Shown one piece after another: positions 41,954 through 54,819 of a stretch of DNA of 64,000 nt; the stretch's first letter is position 1; each line of letters starts with the position of its first letter. This DNA comes from Trametes villosa (taxonomy: Eukaryota; Basidiomycota; Agaricomycetes; Polyporales; Polyporaceae): assembly GCA_002964805.2 (NCBI GenBank), contig PUDQ02000017.1, positions 1-64,000 on the forward strand, written 5' to 3'. The notes under the pieces are model-generated. The model saw nothing but the letters and a program-made list of their open reading frames with translations. It made no database searches and was not told the DNA's origin. Made by a program: the position numbers and the translations under genes.

Positions 41954-44437
41954 GGGCGCGGCGGACGGGGAGCGTAGCAGCTAGAGCTGAGGACTGCTGG
42001 GGGAGGCCAGTCGGCGCAGGCGGATTATATGCACGCGCCATCCGGGCTGGAGAAGGTCCACGGACCGCGGGCGAGGAGGATACGACATGGCGCCTCTTCC
42101 TGGTGCAATTCTCTCGAACGCGACCGACCATGCGACATCACGGAGCCCAAGGGGACCTGCTCTCGGTGCCTATCAGATTTGTGCTGTGAGTGCGATGCGA
42201 TACCCCAGGAAACGCACCTGCAGCCGGCGGACACTCGCGCTTCCGCCCTACCGCCGGGCAAATGTGGACCAAATGTGGGGATTGCGCAATCGCGGAGAGA
42301 AGTTGCAACGCCCGGAGCTGGCAGAGCCCATGTGGTGCGCCCGATCTCTGATGCTCTCGCGTAGAAATCTGCATGCCAAGATTGGTCAATTGCGCTAGAC
42401 TCAAACTGCGGCACACGCCGCGATAGAAGGTATGTAACCACCTCGAGCTCATAGGCGGGGTGGATGGAGGTTAGAAACAAGTTGTGGCACGCGCCTACGG
42501 GAGCAAGTTGGAGGTACGGTCGTTAGCGCCCGTGCGCAAAGGATGCGAACGAGCTCGGCAACATCTAGAGTCGGTTATTTCGGTCTCGATTGTGGCGCAT
42601 GTGTGCCGGAGAATAGAGCACCACGGCAAACACCCGTCCGGGGCCGTCCCCTTGGAAGATCCGAGCTGCCTCGAGAAATGGGAGGACACAGCAAGCGTCA
42701 TCTCCAACCCCCAGTACGTGCTTGCTTCAGCGAATTTGTTCCTGATCGTTTCACTCTCCTCAGCTGGTGGCCATGTCGGGGCGGGGACACATGGCGATGG
42801 GGCTGCCTCGGCGCAGGTGGACGCTCTTATCCACCGGTCCTTGGCCATGGGAATCATCACACGAGCAGGGAATGGCCAGAGCGAGCACGAGCTCCGTCTC
42901 CGCTTCACTCCGAACATTGTACGTCTTCGCCGCTTCCCTGCCAGAGATCGCCCTTTAAGACTTGCGTCTGCGGTGGCAGAGGGCCGCGTCTTGAACGCGG
43001 CAGCCTGGGAACCTCCCAAGAACGACGCCATGAGGTCTTCCGCTCATTCTACAGGGTCACCAGATCAGAATCGACGCGAGCGTGAGCAAGAGCAGATAAA
43101 CGAGTGCAGCGAGGGCATCTCGGACGCCGCTTTGATCCCTATCGCCGCCACAGTTTCTAGACGGGCAGCCGGCGGGCCAGGTCACGCCTTCGCGCGCGAA
43201 GAGCCTGAATGCCTATGAGGATGAGCGCATTCACACGACTCAATGTCGCCCTGAATACGCACCACAGACAGCCCGTGGGACTCGTATGTATCAATGACGT
43301 GCTGTCCCAGCCTAGCGGCGGCGTGTTCAGAGGTGCTCCAGTACAGTGGAATGCCGATAGTCACAGTTCACCGAGCTCCAGTTCTTCTTGTGCTCCATGC
43401 ACGACTGGAGGAGTCCTTTGGCGTAGGTTGTGGAGTCGATACATGGCATACGTCGCCAATGAGCACCAACACTCGCCCCCAGCCTGAGGGTGGCGGTACG
43501 AGCTCACCTCATGTAGGAGTACCCAGCGGACCGGGCTCCGGATAGGCAGCTAACCAACTTTCCTTAGTCCATGGACCTGCGAGTGTTAGCGGCTGCATGA
43601 AAAGATCAAGATGCCTACCAGCCTCCCGGCGTAGCAAATACTCTCAGGAGCAAATACTCTCAGGAACACAGAGCGCTTCCTCCTGCGTTCCGGTCCTCGA
43701 TCGCAGGGATGTCGCCTTTGCGTGCTCGTCGTTAGCCTTCGTTACCCCGCACGGCAAAAAAAATCCGCGCGCACCTGCTACTCAGGCACATCTTCACGGG
43801 CGTAGTGCGTCCACCATAAGACCCCGGGCACGATAAGCAGAGCGCAAACGGACGGCAGGGACGCCACGGCGCCGGGCTGCCAAGCTGATAGATAAGTGAT
43901 CACGTACAGCTGTCGACATCACCTGCGTCGCGCGCCGGCTCGGGGCGTTGTGCGGGCATACGTACGCGACGTCCAGTGCACCATCCATTGTCTGTGGACC
44001 AGGCTCGACTCTCGAGCAGGAGCAGACGCCGCGTGGGCAGCGGCAGGATACTCGCCGCCACCGTGCCACGATCGAGATGTGCGCATCGATCGCGGTCAAC
44101 GTGCACCCATAGTAATTATGCCTGCTCGATCGCCCTTTCGCGAGATGGCGTTCTCAGCGCGGGCGTGCCTCGATGGTGTCAACGCTCACCGAAAATAAGT
44201 ACCCGCAGCGCAGCGGGTCGCGCGCCTCTGCTCGTAACGCGCGTGCCTGGGTAGGATGAATGGTTCGTTGGTAGGTCCGTCGACCACGGGCTGCGTGCTA
44301 GAACGTCAGGTACGACGGAATAAACTCGGACGCGCCGTTCAGATCATGGGCTGAGACTTGTGGGCGGCAGTCGCAAGCGCAGCGCAGGGTAAAAGTCAAA
44401 GCTGATGTATTCATGGGACCTGGGTATACTTTGCGGG
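41954..44437. other. Long intergenic region, no gene supported
   Basis: About 2.5 kb between the OPT start and the stop of the next - strand gene. A 244-codon open frame on the + strand (42484..43218, beginning with GTG) has no recognisable domains and no supporting splice context. Otherwise only short frames occur. The part nearest 41954 should be the OPT promoter. Confidence 0.45.
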
Positions 44438-45366
44438 TCAGTGCTTGAGGGCCTCTGCGTCGATCTCTAGGACCGGCGCCCACTTGCGCACGTAACCCTC
44501 CACTTCGACGACGGAGACCACGTAGACGTGCTTGAACGTGATCCCGTCGAGGCCGATGGCCCACTCTGGCTTCTCGCACTCGGTGTGCTTGCACCGCTGT
44601 ACATAGGGCATTGAGTGGTCAGACGAGCCTGTACACGGACTAAGGGGATAGGAGAACGCACCGTAGTCGACAACACCCAGTCCGCCAGCGTGCGGCAAAC
44701 CATGTCCAATAGATCCACCTTCCTTAACGGAGCCGTCCCCGCAGCAACGTCTTCTGGCACAGCTACGTAGCACGTGTGCGCGTCATACCCCGGCCACTGA
44801 ATGCACCCGGCGCAGTCAGCGTCACTGCGGCAGACGGAAGGTGTTGTGCTCACCTGGCACTGGTACAGGACCTTCCAGTCGTCCACGAGCTCGTCTAGGC
44901 TCTCGTCGGAGTCGTTGATGCACGTGTGCGTCCTACGCTTCTCGGAGAGTCGGATCCACTCTGCGAGGGAGACGCCGCGAGCGCCTTTCGAGCGGAACTC
45001 GACTGTGTTTGCCACGCATTCGGAGGGGAAGGGTAGGGGAACGGGCACGCGTGTAGGAGTGTCATTCGACGACGCGGAAGACGCGTAGCCTGAGTCGACT
45101 TCGTTGACGATGGAGGATGTCATGGAGTTCATGGATGTGGAGGAGGATGTGGTCACGATTGGCGAACGCGGTTCGGGTGTGGACTTTGAGCCCGGCGTGG
45201 CCACTCTTCGTGGTTGCGGCTTCGACAATGGGGCCACAGTACGACGCGTCTTCCCGCGGAGCGCGTCGCTTTGCAAGAAGTGGCTGAACCCGAAGGACAA
45301 AGAACCCTGGCCAGATCCCGAGCAGCCCAGGAGCTGAGACGAGTAGCGCGTCGAAACGGTATGCAT
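44438..45366 (-). CDS. Hypothetical fungal protein
   Basis: Three exons, complement(join(44438..44596,44662..44796,44854..45366)), give 268 residues with clean phases. The first 110 residues are Ser/Thr-rich and probably disordered (SPIVTTSSSTSMNSMTSS). The second half looks folded: SLAEWIRLSEKRRTHTCIND, ELVDDWKVLYQCQWPGYDA, VDLLDMVCRTLADWVLSTT, then a Cys/His group (RCKHTECEKPEW) and KHVYVVSVVEVEGYVRKW near the end. The cysteines might bind a metal, but I do not recognise a family. It is well separated from its neighbours. Confidence 0.65.
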
Positions 45367-45892
45367 GGCAAGCGATACTGAGCAGACAAGTCAGCGAGGG
45401 GTTATGGTGTGTGGCACAGGTGGGTGCTGGAGGTAGAGTTGACAGACGTGTTCGAAGCCAGGCAGAGTTGCCGCAGTACGTCTTATATGGCCGCTAGCCA
45501 AAGAGCACGAAGCTCTATGCACTGCGGCCATGTCATTGTCGACAGCAAAGCAGCACCGCGTGCCACTCTTTGTCCGCGGCCCGGTCACGCCTGTCGTCAA
45601 CAAACCTGGAGCGAACTTCCCATGGGCAGTGTATGGGCCACCGGCGTGTTTATGACGTGGCACTGCGGATGAAGAGGCGCTTAAACCTCGATGCCTCCCA
45701 GTGGCACACCTCGTGGACAGCACGAAAGGTACCTGGAGGCAGGGAGTGATTAGCGTAAAGTCGAAGTGAGGATGTGATACTTACAATATAAGTAGATAGT
45801 ATAGGCTGTAACCCACAGTGCTACTGCACTTGCGTTAGCATATAATCTATCTCGAATGCAGAGGAGCATGTACACGTACCATGGCTCCAGCC
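45367..45892. other. Intergenic, no gene seen
   Basis: This 526 bp lies between the hypothetical gene's start and the ALG2 stop. Nothing is recognised. Confidence 0.45.
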
Positions 45893-47598
45893 TCACAAGG
45901 CCAACCTGACAACGTAAGCTACTAGAACGAACAGCAGCGCGAAGAAGAGATAGAGGACAGTGGGCGTCGGGACCCGGCCCAACGCAACCGTCTCCTGCAG
46001 AGCTTGCTCCAAGTCCCGAGCCATCGCCTCCATCCCGAACTTCTCCCTTGCCCTTCGTTTCGCCCGTTCAGCCAGATGCCCCCGCTCCTCTTCCGACAGG
46101 CTGACGATCTCCAGCAACGCCTCCGCCCAAACCTCAGGCTCCGGCGGTCGGAGCCAGCCCGTGCGCTCGCTCGCAGGTTCGTCGACGACGCTTTCCGTCG
46201 GACCGCCGCTGTTGCATGCGAGGACTGGGAGGCCGCACACCATACCCTCCACAGGTCCGATGCCGAAGTGCTCGTTCGTAGGCGTGTAGAGGAGAGCGAG
46301 TGTTGACGAGGCCGTTAGCAGCGCGGAGCGCTGGGCGGTGGAGAAGTTGAGCAGGAAGAGGATGTCTGCCTCGTCAATCGCAGCGGTGGAAGGCAATGAG
46401 GGGAGCGCGACTGTGGAGGTGGACGGGGTGGTGATGGTGTAGGTGAGACTCTGGGCGTTCGCGCTGTCAAGTAGCGATTGCAGCGTCTTCACGTTGTCCA
46501 AGAGGCGGGGATCATATCCACCTGTATATCCGGTCAGGATATAACTGCATTGAAGTTTAGCGCGTACTTACCAGCTAAAACTAGGCGAGGCCTCCTCGAA
46601 GAAGCGTCGGTAGCAGGAAGCTTTCCACGGAGTAATGCGAAAGAGTCTATGGCGAGTGCTGCGTTCTTCTTGTGTTCAAACCTGTTGACAGACAGGAATG
46701 TTTGCCTTCCCCTAGCTCTCGCTTTCAATGCATGTTCCAAGGTGATGGCCAAGGTATACGCACGATAGTATGCCCGCAATATCAGGTTCGCCCCGGCTCA
46801 CGTCGATGGGAGCGTAGGTAGCGAGGTTGATACCAGGATACACAACGCGAGGTGTTGCTCGCACTGAAGGGAAATGTCTCTGGAACACGCCCTTTGTAAA
46901 GTTCGAGTTGACGAGGACGGTATCAGCCTGTCCTGGCGGCATGGTCAGCAGCAGTCCGAAGCTACGATCGCGAGACACTCACCAGTCGCGAGTTCTTCTA
47001 CAGCATCCATAGGCAGCCTATAGATGCGCTTCAAGAGGCTCCCTTTCGGTCTTGCACCCTCGACATACGCCCCGCCGGACATCAGCTTGTCCGGGAAATG
47101 GCAGTAGTAAAGGACACGTGTATGCGCCCCCAGCCGCAGGAATGGTATGCATGTCGGAAGTAGGTCCACAAAGTACACGTCGAAAGAGGGCGCAGAGGAG
47201 CTCAGCAGGTAGCGAGTGAGGTGCAGTTGGCGAGCATGCGAGAACAGGACGTGAAGCTTCCCCTTGATTGCGCGGGGAAATGGCGAGGAAATGAGGTGCA
47301 CACGGAGGGTACCTGTAGGTCTTGCTCCATCCTCGATCTATGACAACCTGACAGGGATACATTGGGGACGTACCGTCGCGGGTCTCTTCGAAACAATGCC
47401 CCGGGTCATGGTGAGATGTGTATATGTCGACGCTATGGCCCAATTTCTGAAGACCCAAGGCAGCATCGACAACAAGACGCTCCGCGCCACCTGTGAAAGC
47501 TGTAAGTCGCTGTCGACCAGTGTCCACTCAATCTCATAGCACATACCAATCCCGAGGTCCGGGTGTATGAACGCGATTCGCAGTTTCCGCGAGGACAT
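45893..47598 (-). CDS. ALG2: ALG2 alpha-1,3/1,6-mannosyltransferase
   Basis: A multi-exon gene with a continuous GT4-type reading. It starts [31 protein letters not shown] (split by introns), the ALG2 nucleotide-sugar fold opening. It continues [56 protein letters not shown], the linker [39 protein letters not shown] and [17 protein letters not shown]. The GT4 donor-site motif [19 protein letters not shown] (E-x7-E) precedes [11 protein letters not shown]-terminal hydrophobic anchor ([18 protein letters not shown]) ends the protein. ALG2 adds the second and third mannoses to the dolichol-linked oligosaccharide on the cytosolic side of the ER and is essential in yeast. Divergent from PFS2. Confidence 0.94.
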
Positions 47599-48134
47599 GA
47601 CAGGACCAGCCAGAGGGATCCAAGCAACAAGTTTCCGAACTTCCAGACGAGATGGTTTGTTGTCCCTCAGATTATATGCGCGTGATGAGACGAGTATGAG
47701 TCCTCCGGAGTCCGCGGAAGTCAGTGGACAAGGTAGACGATGACGAGGTCCCCAGCGTCCGTAGTGTGGTGAGTTGTAGCGGATATTATTAGACGGTTAG
47801 CTCATGTTAGTGCTGGGACTCTTACGGCTTGAAGCCGACTTGTAACAGCCACTTACCTCTACCAAAAGGATTACAATCCCAAGTACAATCCTGTACAATC
47901 CGACGTCTCACCCAGCGCTACTTTACTTCACGGTTCTCGCTTGTACGGTCACCTCGTCTCGGACGCCTCGTCTCTCTCCTACGCGCTGGTCTTGGTCTGG
48001 CTTGCTTCAGAGCTTAGACTGGACCTCAGACGGCTGCCTTTAACACCACCTGGTGCCCTCGCTTCCGCTGCTTGTCACTAAAGGTCTTCCTGTACTCGTC
48101 ATATCTGAACCCTGAGCGGGAAGTGGTACTAGCC
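47599..48134. other. Divergent promoter region of ALG2 and PFS2
   Basis: This 536 bp separates two housekeeping genes transcribed apart and must serve both. It is CT-rich near PFS2. No other feature is seen. Confidence 0.55.
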
Positions 48135-50366
48135 ATGGCGGCAACTGCTTCATTACCCGTCCTCCTACCCTCCAAAACCATTCCCGCCTCACTACAAGAG
48201 GATGCTAGATTAGCATGGAAGCCCAAACGCAATCTCGAAGTTCCAAACCCGCCACCAGCCGAAGACCCCAAGGCCATCGAGATGGACATGGCGCGCCAAC
48301 TCGCCGACGGCAAGCCCGTGAAGAAAGTGCGCCCGCGCCGGACGGTCGACTACGGCGGCGGGCTCGGACGATGGGCACTAGTGCGTCACCCCCTCTTTCA
48401 GCCTGTGTGTGGAACCTGCACTGAGCGCGCCTCGCAGTTGCGGAAGATGCGCCCGAACACGACATACGTGCCGTACCTGCGGCCCGCGCCGCCGTACATC
48501 ATTGACGTAGGGGTGGACGTTTGGGCATGTACGGAGTACGGGGCTCAATATATCTCGTGTGCAGCTCCTGCCGCCGAAGGCGTACCCAGACAACCCCTCG
48601 ACGTCGCTGTGCACCAAGTTCGTACACACCTCGACCAACAAGATTCGGTGTCCTGTCAACTGCGTCGTGGTCAGTGCACTTCAACACGCCCTGCGTCTTT
48701 CATAATCAAGTATTGGTGCTGAAACACGGAAACGTTTGTAGTGGACGCCTGAAGCGCGGCGAATATTGACTGGGTCAACAAGTGGCGAGTTCACGCTATG
48801 GAACGGCCTGACGTTCAACTTCGAGACAATCTTGCAGGCGCACGACTCGGCGGTGCGCACGATGAAGTTCACGCACTCCGGCGCGTTCCTCGCGTCTGCG
48901 GACCAGAGCGGCGTGATCAAGTACTTCCAGCCGAACATGAACAACTTGACGGCGTGGACGGGCCACCGCGAAGCAATCCGCGGTCTCAGCTTTAGCCCTG
49001 ACGACACCAGGTTTGCTACTGCTAGTGACGACTCTACTATCAGGCTATGGTCGTTCGAGGAGCAGCGGGCAGAGCGTACATTGACAGGTACGTTCGCGTG
49101 TCAATATATCTGCGCATATAGCCGCTTATACTCGGTCAAGGTCATGGCTGGGATGTGAAATGTGTTGAATGGCATCCTTCAAAGGGTCTGCTTGTCTCTG
49201 GTAGCAAGGACAACATGATCAAGTTCTGGGACCCCAGAACGGCGACCGTACTGTCAACATTGTACGTTGTTCTGAGCCCATTTCTACAGCCGCCCGCTCA
49301 TTCCCTGCAGACACTACCACAAGAATACCGTTCAGGCACTTGAGTGGTCGCCGAACGGCAACCTTGTCGCTAGCGCGTCAAGAGACCAAACAGTGCGCGT
49401 GTTCGACATTCGCGCCATGAAGGAGCTCCGACTCCTCAAGGGCCACAAGAAAGAAGTCTGCTGTGAGTACCCAAACTTCCTCACCGCACCACCGTCCTAA
49501 CAATTTGCCACCGCCCAGCCGTGACCTGGCACCCCTACCACCCCCTCCTCGTCTCCGGCGGCTCCGAAGGGTCCATCCTGCACTGGGACCTCTCCTCCTC
49601 CGCCGAGCCACCCGCCTCCCTGTCCGCCTCGCACCAGCCCGCGCCGCGCGCCACGCTCTCGCAGGCGCACGACTCCAACGTCTGGTCGCTCACCTTCCAC
49701 CCGCTGGGCCACATCCTCGTCTCCGCCTCCAACGACCACACCACGCGCTTCTGGTGCCGCGAGCGCCCTGGGGACGCGTCGTCTGTATTCTCTGGGGGCG
49801 GCGAGAAGCCGCCCGAGGTCACGGACACGTCTGGGCAGGACGAGGACGAGGAGGCGATGGTGCCTGGGTTTGGGTTCGGCGCGGCTGGGGGTGCGGGCGG
49901 GTTTTGGGGCGGGAAGGAGGAGGATGGGAGGGATGGCGCAGCGCAGTCTTCTTCTTATGGGGGTGGGGCGGGAGGCCCCGGCGGATACTCGTCGTTCGGG
50001 CAGTCGAGCGCGATGGACACGAGCGAGGACGCGATCCCCGGAATCGGCGGCTTTGACGGCTCGAGCTCAGGCCCCGTCGCGGGCAGGCAGAACGGGCCGC
50101 TACCCTCGCAGGAGGAGATCTTCGGCTCTGGCGGCCCTCCCGAGGGTGGGGACGAGTGGGGCAGCAGAGGAGGCCGCGGTGGCGGCGATGATGGCGGAGG
50201 TAGCGGGCGTGGACGGGGCAGGTGGGGGAGAGGTGGTGGTGGTGGCGGCGGCTACCGCGATCGAGGCGGGTACGGAGGCGGTGGAGGCGGCGGAGGCGGT
50301 TACGGAGGTGGAGGCGGCGGCGGAGGTGGAGGATACGGCGGCGGTGGGCGTCGCAATCGGTACTGA
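48135..50366 (+). CDS. PFS2: Polyadenylation factor subunit PFS2 (WDR33), WD40 protein with RGG-type tail
   Basis: Seven exons, join(48135..48380,48438..48506,48565..48669,48742..49087,49141..49261,49311..49462,49519..50366), give 628 residues. The N-terminal segment has the Pfs2/WDR33 signature [15 protein letters not shown] and [23 protein letters not shown]40 repeats follow ([62 protein letters not shown], [27 protein letters not shown]). The last 200 residues are Gly/Ser-rich and end in [12 protein letters not shown] and YGGGG runs. Pfs2/WDR33 is the scaffold in the cleavage and polyadenylation complex that helps read the AAUAAA signal. The start is the ATG at 48135 in GCCATGG context. 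Confidence 0.94.
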
Positions 50367-52493
50367 TGACATTGGGACCGACGTTACTCCATTGCGTGTG
50401 TATGCTGTACATCTGCACAATTACTGCTGTTCCATCAATGACCAAACATAGCGGCCCAGGGAAAGTATACCTTGCCCTATTCACCTTTTGTATCCGTCTT
50501 TCGAAATTGGTCGCTCCCAGACATCCTCACTGCGGTCGTTAATTGATAGGGATGATATGAATAAAAGATGAGGCGGTACATGAAGGGATAATGATGATGA
50601 TACAAGCTAGGGTAAGTCGGCAGGTGAGCGTCGGCGGCCCTGGAGGGAAGTGGAAGCGGGGGTCTGCGGGATGAGGGAAGGGAAGGTGTTCAAGAACGCT
50701 GCGGCATACTGAGGGAGGATCTCGACGGGATTGCCGACCAAGTGTCGAGAGAGATCCAGTAGCGACAGCGAACGGCGTTGCGTTTGCCCCGATAATGTCG
50801 CAATTGTCGACAATGTCGGAGCGGAGGAGGCTAGAGCTCTAAGTGGAAGAGAGCCTCGTCTTGCAGGGGCCAGGGAGGAGCGCAGGACCAAGAGGCAAGA
50901 CGGAGAGCCAGTGAGCGCAAGGCTCGGGTGGCCGAGATCGGCGCTGAGGCCTCGATGGTGTCGAAGTTGTCGACAGTGACGAAGCGGTGGCTGGAGCTCT
51001 GAGTTGGAGAGAGCCTCGTCTTGCAGGAGCCAGAGAGGAGCGCAGGTCCTATTGGCAAGACGGAGAGCCTAGAGGGAAGCGCGAGAACCAGGTCTTGACG
51101 GGAGGTTCGAGGCGCCGCCAGGTCCAGCGGAACTTTGTCCAGGACGGGGTGGGGGGATGGTCGGCGAGCAAGCTTCGCGTCTTGCCTCGCATTTGATTTG
51201 TCGGGGGCTCTTCAGAGCTTATGTGTGCCGCTACCACACCTTTCTAGCAAGCGTTGACCCTGGCTGGCCGACCAGCGGGGGCTCGAGGGATAAGGAGGGA
51301 ACACAAGGAGCGCCAGGCTCGGGTAGCCTTGAGTGGATGGCTCGAAGAAGGGTTGGCGAGATGTGGAGTGAGGTGGCCGTGGTTGTTGACTCCAAAAAGG
51401 GAAGGAATACCGCCACCTAACGGAGGTGTGAGTGTCTGAGAGTAGATGGCGAGATGATGGTGCTCGTTACCTGAAGGTGGTCGGTAATATGCGGAATCCA
51501 TAACCGAAGAGAGAAGTGGTTCCATGTGTGCCGCCAGCGGTGGAAGAGGGCGAGATGTACGAGCGGAGAGCAATGCGAGAGCGAGGTGCAGGGGTGGAGA
51601 GCAACATGAGAGCAAGAGAGTGAGTGCGCACTGAGGAGAGTCAGCGGGAGAGGCTAGCTTCTTATACGTGCTGACGAGGCTGACCACCACGATCGGACAG
51701 GAGTTTAAACTGGACTCACGTGAGGGCCCGCCCGCGTCGTTTGGCGTTGTGTGTTCTTCTTCACCCGACTTCACACACCCCGATCTGGTCAGCCTCCTAC
51801 CAAATTCGGATGGGCACCGATGTTTGGTAGCCTCGTGGCGTTGAACTACCAGCCGCCTCAGCGCGAGTGGGCTGACCAGTACGACGAACCCCCGCTTGGG
51901 ACCATACTAAACACTGCCAGTGTACTTGATGGTGTATCGCCTGTACAGAGTCAGAAACGTTGCGAGTATCAAGAATGAGGAGGAACTCTCTTTTTGTCGG
52001 CCGTCGACGGGTCAGCGACTCAGGCTCCTGTCAATCTAGTAGGCTATGAGCAAGATTGCGATTCTTCACCGTGACCGTTGACAGATTCTTACCTGCTAAT
52101 TGGATTTATTGCCCGACGGTTCCAACGCACCCAACAAGAAGGCAGAAGAAAGGGCGACGGCAGCTCTTCGTAGTACGACGGATTCGGAGGTGGATTCGTC
52201 GGCATCGCCCCTCGGCATCCCTCGGCACGCATCGCAACGCGCCCGCTTTCGAGCCCCAATGAACCAGCATTCAATTAGCGCACCAGGGAGCAGGTCAGTT
52301 GGGTACTTGTTGACAGCACGAGACACGTCAAAAGAAGGAGCTATGCGTGCCACGTTCCAATGATATCACGCACGTACTGCAGTGACAGAACCGGAGAGAA
52401 TAGTATTACATCGTACAGTACATCTAAATCTAAGAAACGCAACTATGAGAGTACGTAATAATCAACTGCGCCAGACACCCCACGATACAACCC
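50367..52493. other. Intergenic region with tandem repeats, no gene supported
   Basis: About 2.1 kb between the PFS2 and ADH stops (convergent). It holds the diverged tandem repeat at 50830..51069 and several open frames (for example 51244..51774 on -, which lacks an early ATG), none resembling a protein I know. Confidence 0.45.
50830..51069. repeat. Diverged tandem repeat, period about 159 bp
   Basis: 50830..50909 and 50989..51069 share ggctagagctct/ggctggagctct, gagagcctcgtcttgcagg, gccag, gaggagcgcagg and ggcaagacggagagcc in the same order. The preceding ttgtcgaca words are also shared. Two clear copies are seen. Confidence 0.65.
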
Positions 52494-53753
52494 TTATACT
52501 ACAGGCGCAATGTCTTGCTCAAGCACATAGCGATACCGCACCTTGCCCGACTGCACGTTCTCGAGCGCCTTGCCCGCCTCCTTCATCGGCAGCTCCTCGA
52601 TCCATGGCCGCACGTCCTTCTCCGCCGCTAGCGCAAGCATCTCCAGCACATCCTCCTTCGACCCTATGTGCGAGCCGCCGACGAGCGAGCCGTTCATCGC
52701 GATGTCGAAGGGGTGGATCGCGGGTAGGGGCTGGTCCATGTCGGGAAGGCCGACGGAAATGAATTTGCCGTGGACGTATAGCATGCCGAGGAACTCGCGG
52801 ATTGACACGCCTGCGGGGAACCTGTCGACGGTCGAGATGAGGATGTCGAAGGTCTGGCTGAGACCTTTCCAGTAGCCCTATGTGCGAGAGACATGTGAGC
52901 AATAATTCTGAGAGGTGAGTATGAAGAGCACTCACGTCGACCGTCGTGTCGATGACGTAGTCTGCGCCCATCGCCTTCGCGTCACCCGCCTTCGCAGTGC
53001 CGCGCGTGAACGCATATACCTCCGCGCCCATCGCTTTCGCGAACAGAATCGCGTAGTGGCCCAGACCGCCGATGCCGATGATGCCAACCTTCTTGCCAGG
53101 CCCCGCGCCGTACGCCTTGAGGGGTGAGAAGACGGTGACACCGGCGCAGAGCATGGATGCGGCGTGGCGGGACTCGAGCTTGTCGGGGATGGGGAAGACG
53201 AAGCGTTCGTGCGCGCGGATGCCAGTGGCATAGCCGCCTTGAGTGACAATGCCGTCGAGGTACACCTCGTTCTACGACGCGGATATGACGTTAGAATCCA
53301 GAACAAACGCGTTGGGTAGAGGATCACTCACGTATGTGTGGATCAGGTTTGCACAGTAATTCTCGTAGCCATCCTTACACGCGCGGCATTCGAGGCAGCT
53401 CGCGACTTGCGCGCCGACCCCAGCGCGGTCGCCGGCTTTCAGGCTCTTCACATTCGCGCCCACGCGAGTGACCTTCCCGATAATCTCGTGGCCGACGACG
53501 AGCGGGAGGTGCGAGTGGCCCCAGCCGCCGGTGAGGGTGTGGAGGTCTGAGCCGCAGACACCGCAGTGGGTGATCGCGATCTCGATGTCGTCGGGCCCAA
53601 AGGGCTTGGGCGTGAAGGAGGTGACGGTAAGATCAGACCATGCGGAGGCATCTACAACAAGGCTCATGAGTATCGGTGAATACGTCGAGAGCGCGAGATG
53701 AACTCACCGGTCATGGCGTAACCCTTGAACTCAAGCTCTTGCTGGGCAGACAT
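52494..53753 (-). CDS. Zinc-dependent alcohol dehydrogenase (cinnamyl-alcohol-dehydrogenase-like, NADP)
   Basis: Four exons, complement(join(52494..52877,52936..53271,53332..53651,53708..53753)), give 361 residues, the normal MDR length. Catalytic zinc ligands are in THCGVCGSDLHTLTGGWG and LVVGHEIIGKV. The structural zinc cysteines are in CLECRACKDGYENYC. ASMLCAGVTVFSPLKAYG and the Rossmann motif VGIIGIGGLGHYAILFAKAMGA follow. The layout is that of fungal NADP-dependent ADH6/CAD-type enzymes, which reduce aromatic and medium-chain aldehydes. In wood-decay fungi this suits reduction of lignin-derived aldehydes (inference). The first exon is only 46 nt. Confidence 0.93.
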
Positions 53754-54819
53754 CGTTGGGGGCGGTATTCTCGTGGGGAGGGTAAAGTATGGAAAGGAAG
53801 TGTGGTATGAAAAGTCGGTGAGATGTTGTGTAGGACTGCTGGCTCTGCATCTTCGCTCTTATACTCCCACCGCCAGAGAGCAGATACTAGCCGGGCACAT
53901 TTGGACGCGAGTTTGCTGATTAAACACCGCGTCACTAGATGTGCATCCGCTCAAGGGTGCCGTGTAGAGCCTGAGCGTTGAATGACATATGGCTTTGCCG
54001 GTCGGCCGCTACCAAAGGGGATAGGCTTCGTGGCGCACGCGCCAGCAGCACCTACCAATCACTGTGTGTGGAAGCCGGGACGAGCTGACATGACGAGCCC
54101 GAGGGCGGTTGCGGAAAGCAAACGGTACATCGCTCCCGATACGTGGTTCTCCCGCTGCAAACGCCAGGTCTCCGGTACACCGAGTGGCCGACTTTGAAGA
54201 CCAATTGGCAATGAACGTTAAGCTGATCATGAGCGTGCCTTCCGACCGGCTTCTGCGGGGGCAATAGCGTCACGTTTACTTACGTTAGTCATCTCGAGCT
54301 GTTAGTCGCGACATGTCCGACTGGAGATAGCGGGTAGGGCGATCTCACCAATGCATTGAGCATGAGCATGTTGCTTAGAATGTGCTCGAGGCATGAGCAG
54401 CTTGCCTCCATAAAGGAAGAGATTCAAGTCCGAGTCGGCGACGCGGTGCCAGTGCGGTCCAGACTCAGATAGCTTTCACTTTCTCTGGAGTCGGGGCGGC
54501 GTAGTACAAGCCCGGTCACCAATAGTCAGCACGGCTAGCCGCAGATGATGTCTTCAAAGTACGGATACCCATTCTTTGTTGAACGACATGCCGAAGGTAT
54601 GAGGGAGAGTACAAAGCACCGTGAGCTTGAAGCGCCCAAGCGCAGCGCGCTTCGAGAGTGGGCGTCATTTGTGCGAGGACACAACCCTAACCCGAGATTG
54701 GGGCCAGGATTCGCCGCCGTCCGGGGTCGGCTCGGGTCTGCGCTTTGTAACGTACTACTCTCATCTCGGGCTCGGGCTCTCCCTCTTCTCGACCTCTCGC
54801 CTCTGACAGAACTTGCGCA
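53754..54819. other. Divergent upstream region of ADH and COX17
   Basis: This 1.07 kb separates two start codons facing away from each other. It contains no recognised gene and should hold both promoters. Confidence 0.45.

Noticed and set aside
42484..43218. 244-codon open frame on the + strand
   Set aside because: It begins with GTG, has no recognisable domain and sits in GC-rich DNA where long chance frames are common.
51244..51774. 176-codon - strand frame
   Set aside because: It begins with GTG, the only internal ATG is late, and there is no known domain; part of it lies near tandem-repeat DNA.
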